From Neodontobutis hainanensis (taxonomy: Eukaryota; Chordata; Actinopteri; Gobiiformes; Odontobutidae), in assembly GCA_024349245.1 (NCBI GenBank), contig JALDNG010000007.1, positions 6,461,501 to 6,525,500 of the forward strand: a DNA stretch of 64,000 bases. Direction: 5' to 3'. Each line of letters starts with the position of its first letter. Positions within the stretch are counted from its first letter, which is position 1. This document shows, piece after piece, positions 60,476-64,000 of the stretch. A program made the position numbers and the translations under genes. The notes under the pieces are model-generated. The model saw nothing but the letters and a program-made list of their open reading frames with translations, searched no databases and was not told where the DNA came from.

Positions 60476-62684
60476 ATGTACTCAAGTAAAAAAAAAAAGG
60501 TATTTCTTTGTAGTAGTGATAATATAGTATTATCTAGTTTCTAGTATCTAGTTTCTTCACATCTTCCTTTTGCTGCAGAAATTTAACTTTGTTATCTCAG
60601 GCAGTCAGACCATTCAGAGTCAGTGGCCCTTAGTCATTCATTCATTGGGACATAAAATCTTGGGTTTATGGAATCTCCTCAAGTAGCTGCAAGCAGGGAC
60701 TTCTGTACAATCTGTTTTAGAATAGAATATACCAGGAAATACAGAAATACTTAAGGGTCAAGCAATTTCTTGGGCACCTACTTTCAAATACAACATTTGG
60801 TGTCCATAAGGCATTACGATTACGTTTTAACATGTGTCTATAGTATGTGTAAGTGAGTGAGGGGTGTACATAAGACAATTTGTGCCATACAGCTACACCT
60901 GAGTTCAAGCAGACACTCCAGCAAATACAAAGGTTGCAGCCCAAAGCCACAAACAAAGGTGAAGAGCTGTGATCAAAACCTGCCTTGAGGACCTGCAGCC
61001 ATTCTGTGCCAATGAAGGGGTGTGCACTTGAATTTGCATCAACGTGTGACATATCAAAGAGAATGCACAAGTAGATGTGCTGCTTTGACTTTTCTACTTG
61101 TGAAATGCAGTTGCTTGGTAGAGCCACAGTAATCTGCCGATTTCTTCTCATAATCCTACAGTTTTAGCAAAGTAATGAACGCGGAGGAAGAGCCAGTGGA
61201 AAGAATGTTGCATAACCTCCCTCTCCCCTATCTGTCTTTCTCGCAGTGTGGCCATGTATGAAAGGATGTACGGACACAGCTTCCTAATGGGAACACAGTG
61301 CAGCTCTCCATAAAGTACACCAAGAACGGAAGAGTTATGGTCTCGGAAAACGTTTCAAGGAATCCGTATTAAAAGTCTCAGGAAAACACTGCCATTTCCT
61401 GTTTGCACAAGACAGTAATTGATATTCAACTTTTCTCTGAAATATTTTAGTGCCTGCAACTGCAGCTTGTTGTTTATGTGATGCATTCTGCACACAAAGT
61501 GCATAGTATATAGTTCCTATCTTGAAATATATTAATGAAAGGTTTATATAAAGTTTAGGTACAATTAATATTTAAAACATCATATACTATTCTACAATGT
61601 ACATGCCAATTATACAATTGAATAAATAAGAGGATTAAAAAAGTCAGCTTCAGATTTTTCACAATAAGTGTGTTGAGTTGCCTTTAATCGTGTGTCTTTG
61701 AGCACATTCTTGTAACATTGAGTTAAAAATATGTTCGGTCAAAGATTAGTTACAGACTTAATACATTCACAACAGGGCCTCACTGCTACATCCGCCCCAA
61801 AGATTGGACCATATGGTCCTGTATACACATGGAAACACGTGAGTGCGCGCGTGCGTGAGCGTGCAGGGTGTGTCTGGGCGGAGATGAGTCTTTCCCACCA
61901 GCTTTTCTTCACGGAACAAATTGGATGCGCACAATCTGATCACCCAGCACGCCATCTTCTCGACTGCCGTTGCGTGTTTGCAGGCGTGTGAGAGCACGCG
62001 CACTGACGCCAGGTGCTTCCCCCCTCCCCATACACCCCGCCTATACATGCGCGCGCGAGTCCCACACGCACATACACCAAGCATTTTATTGAGCCCGTCT
62101 CCGTACTCTCCTCATTTGAATAGTCGGCGAAAACTGCGAGGCGCAATTGCCTGTCACTTTGGCTGCGCCCTGAGTGGGACGATGCCATATAATAGAAGCA
62201 CCAATTATATCCGCCAAGGAGCTGGAGGCTAGAGTGGGGTAGGTTGGCATTATCGGGCAGCCAAGCCACAACAACACCAGCCAAGCCAAACGGACCATCT
62301 GCAGACTTCATCAAAAGCGTCTAGAGGGTTAAGTTGCAATATCACGCAGAGAAAACTGACCACAAACAGTCTCCCTCATTAAGACTCGGACACTTGATCC
62401 AGAGATAGAACTGCTCGGAAATATGGCTCAATTAGGAGGCAAGGTCGTTAAGTGATCAAACATGCCAATTAATTAGATCCATGATGTTTTACGCGCGATG
62501 TTTTCTGCAGAGTGAACTTCAATTAGAACATGTGTTATGTGTGTGTTCTCTGCGCACAGACGAAAGAGACGCTGGCCCATGTGGATTTAAGCCGTGCGCA
62601 GTAACACAGGCGTCTCCTCCACTCTGTCAGTCACTGTGCGTTAACTTTACCAAGAGCTTCTGAAGCATAGTGTAGGCTACTCAC
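60476..62684. other. Non-coding; CpG-rich zone and possible regulatory block near the exon
   Basis: No gene is supported in 60476-61780. 61830-62060 is CpG-rich with alternating purine-pyrimidine GCGC runs. 62090-62530 is unique, TAATTA-rich sequence just inside the presumed first intron, and could be regulatory. Confidence 0.4.
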
Positions 62685-62706
62685 CATCCATACTGGCGGT
62701 CTTCAT
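62685..62706 (-). CDS. Candidate first coding exon (22 nt coding) of an unidentified gene
   Basis: The minus strand reads ACACC then ATGAAGACCGCCAGTATGG, with a strong start context (A at -3). After 22 coding bases a consensus splice donor GTGAGT follows (plus strand 62684-62679). The predicted start is Met-Lys-Thr-Ala-Ser-Met-Asp, ending in phase 1. An in-frame TGA lies upstream, about 40 codons before the ATG, with no earlier in-frame ATG, so the ATG is a plausible true start. The upstream sequence is CpG-rich with a GC box, as for a vertebrate promoter. I do not recognise the gene from seven residues. Later exons would lie to the left, possibly beyond the window, making most of the window intron 1. 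The exon call rests on signals only. Confidence 0.45.
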
Positions 62707-63220
62707 GGTGTAGATGGGGGGAGGTTGGTGTTTAAATCCAAGTAGAATGAATCCTAGATAGGAATTCTGAATGTGAATCCAAGGTAGGGAGACGAACAGC
62801 TCCTCTGCAGACCGTCAAACTTTAACCGTAGGTCTTCCCGAGTGGAGAGCCACGTCTCCGATGGCACCCGAGTCCAGTCATTCGGGCGAGAGGCTTCAAA
62901 ACCAGCAATAAATAAACATCCAAGAGTCACCTCCCAAAAAAGAAAAACTAGGACGCACCAACAAAGTCACACAATCAACGACACGCGAGGAACAAAACCA
63001 TCACGAGATCCATGGTGCACATATCCAGTCCAGTCCGGGTTACACTTGTCCTGAATGTGTATTTCCACAAAAAGAACGAGAAAAAGTGTCCGCTCGGATG
63101 CCGGCCACTCCGCTCTGGCGCGCGTTAGTGTGCTTTGACCGCGGGGAGGTGGGAGGCGAGGGCGGGGCGCAGAGGTGCGTTGGGAAGAGAGAGATAGATA
63201 GAGACAGATAAGGAGAGAAG
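62707..63220 (-). promoter_or_regulatory. CpG-rich promoter and 5' UTR region
   Basis: Many CG dinucleotides between about 62810 and 63170, a GC box (GGGCGGGGC at 63160-63168) and purine-rich flanks stand out from the AT-rich window. It lies directly upstream of the candidate minus-strand start codon. The transcription start is not determined. A TATATA word at about 63609 is too far away to assign. Confidence 0.5.
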
Positions 63221-64000
63221 GTGAGGGGAGGGGGGGGGAGGTATTCGAGATATGAATGTTTTATGGCTCTGTATCACGCTGCAAAAATCTCCCTTTTCTC
63301 TTCAGTCTCAAAGTGGATTTTCAGATCAATCAAAACCAAACAAGGCGTTAATCTGAGAAAAAAAGGGGGTCGTTTCGTTTCCTGCCAAATGTTTATCTAT
63401 ACAGTTATTCACACAAAGCCTACACACTGATACAAAATGATGTATAACTTCATTGCTATAGACCTAAAGCGGGCTGTAAGGGTTGGTTCGCTGAGACGTC
63501 TCTCGTATCTCAGAGCGCTCTAATGAATGTTTTATTCGCTGGGGAGCCGGGTTGAGGGGGGAGGTGACGTGAGGGGAATCTATTTGAATTGAGCACGGAC
63601 AAGGCACGCATATATAGAGAAAACTTCAGCTGGTATCCGGGCAGAATGAGTAACAAAAATTGAAAAGTCAAACATAAGTCTATACTTATAGATGAAGACA
63701 AATTACCACGCCTGGATGTTTTATTTAGATTAATTTTAAGGCTACAATAGCTGCATTCTCTAACCATGTCGATGATGTGCTGATAATACTGAGCAGTAGT
63801 CTCTCGGTGGATTGTAACAGCCCTCTCTGGTCTGCAGCGAAGCCCTGGAGGATGGAGTACAGAGCATCATCCTCTTATCTTTAGGTACCACACGCCCCCT
63901 ACCGGCAAATGTTAAAACATATCAGCTCCATGGATAAGATAATCTATAAAATAGTTCTACATATTTGGATATTATTGAGTTTTATACAGATTTTTAAAAA
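63221..64000. other. Non-coding upstream sequence
   Basis: A G run, then AT-rich sequence with scattered CpGs. No supported gene. The ending is cut by the window. Confidence 0.45.

Noticed and set aside
63605..63622. TATATA word as the promoter TATA box
   Set aside because: It would imply a 5' UTR of about 0.9 kb. TATA-like words are common in this AT-rich DNA, and the CpG/GC-box region fits better.
1..64000. Prokaryotic-type systems (CRISPR, operons, prophage, toxin-antitoxin)
   Set aside because: There are no spaced direct-repeat arrays, operonic frames or ribosome-binding patterns. The repeats and gene structure are vertebrate.

Overview
The window looks like teleost fish DNA. It is AT-rich, has almost no coding sequence, and carries fish-type dispersed repeats: tRNA-headed SINEs, LINE 3' ends, short inverted-repeat elements, hAT transposase debris, and a family with the core words 'cctatcccagc' and 'gggtacaccctggac'. 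No bacterial, phage or CRISPR-like feature is present. The only candidate host-gene part is at the right edge. There, a minus-strand first coding exon (ATG at 62706, splice donor right after 62685) sits below a CpG-rich, GC-box-containing promoter-like stretch. The rest of the window may be the first intron or upstream desert of neighbouring genes.

Positions 1-32772 hold non-coding DNA with scattered old repeats: SINE/LINE tails (1154, 2828, 5695), a dispersed repeat (6479), a perfect 17-bp hairpin (9750-9795), a LINE reverse transcriptase remnant (11380-12310, +), a hAT transposase pseudogene (about 13650-12420, -), a second LINE remnant (16345-16805, +), two related inverted-repeat elements (19967-20150, and 21720-22015 with a SINE nested inside), a long TG microsatellite (26324-26380) and a minus-strand SINE (27128-27412).

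Positions 32778-55229 hold the main feature: a 22.45-kb retrovirus/Ty3-Gypsy-like element on the minus strand, arranged LTR-internal-LTR-internal-LTR. Three LTRs of about 2.0 kb start TGTAG and end CTACA. One 5-bp target duplication (CTTAA) flanks the outermost ends only, so this is one insertion locus later turned into a tandem. Each 8.24-kb internal region reads, in element direction: degenerate lysine-type primer site, 1.9-kb leader with a tandem repeat of CTCF-like words, gag (coiled coil, capsid-like part, Arg/Gly-rich tail without zinc knuckle), a retropepsin domain, a second retropepsin-like domain lacking its catalytic triplet, a linker, a short RNase-H-like tail, an integrase with intact HHCC and DD35E residues, about 0.8 kb without an envelope gene, a 10-bp-stem hairpin and the polypurine tract. 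I see no reverse transcriptase in either unit, so the element should depend on another element for copying.

The two units are almost identical. The differences I compared are nearly all 1-3 nt indels or A/G changes at or beside CG dinucleotides. This may record consensus errors at methylated CpGs rather than real mutation, so some reading-frame breaks may not be real.

Positions 55235-62684 are non-coding again, with a TG microsatellite, two degenerate dispersed repeats and several unique, TAAT-rich blocks that look like conserved non-coding elements. The exon and promoter follow at 62685-63220.
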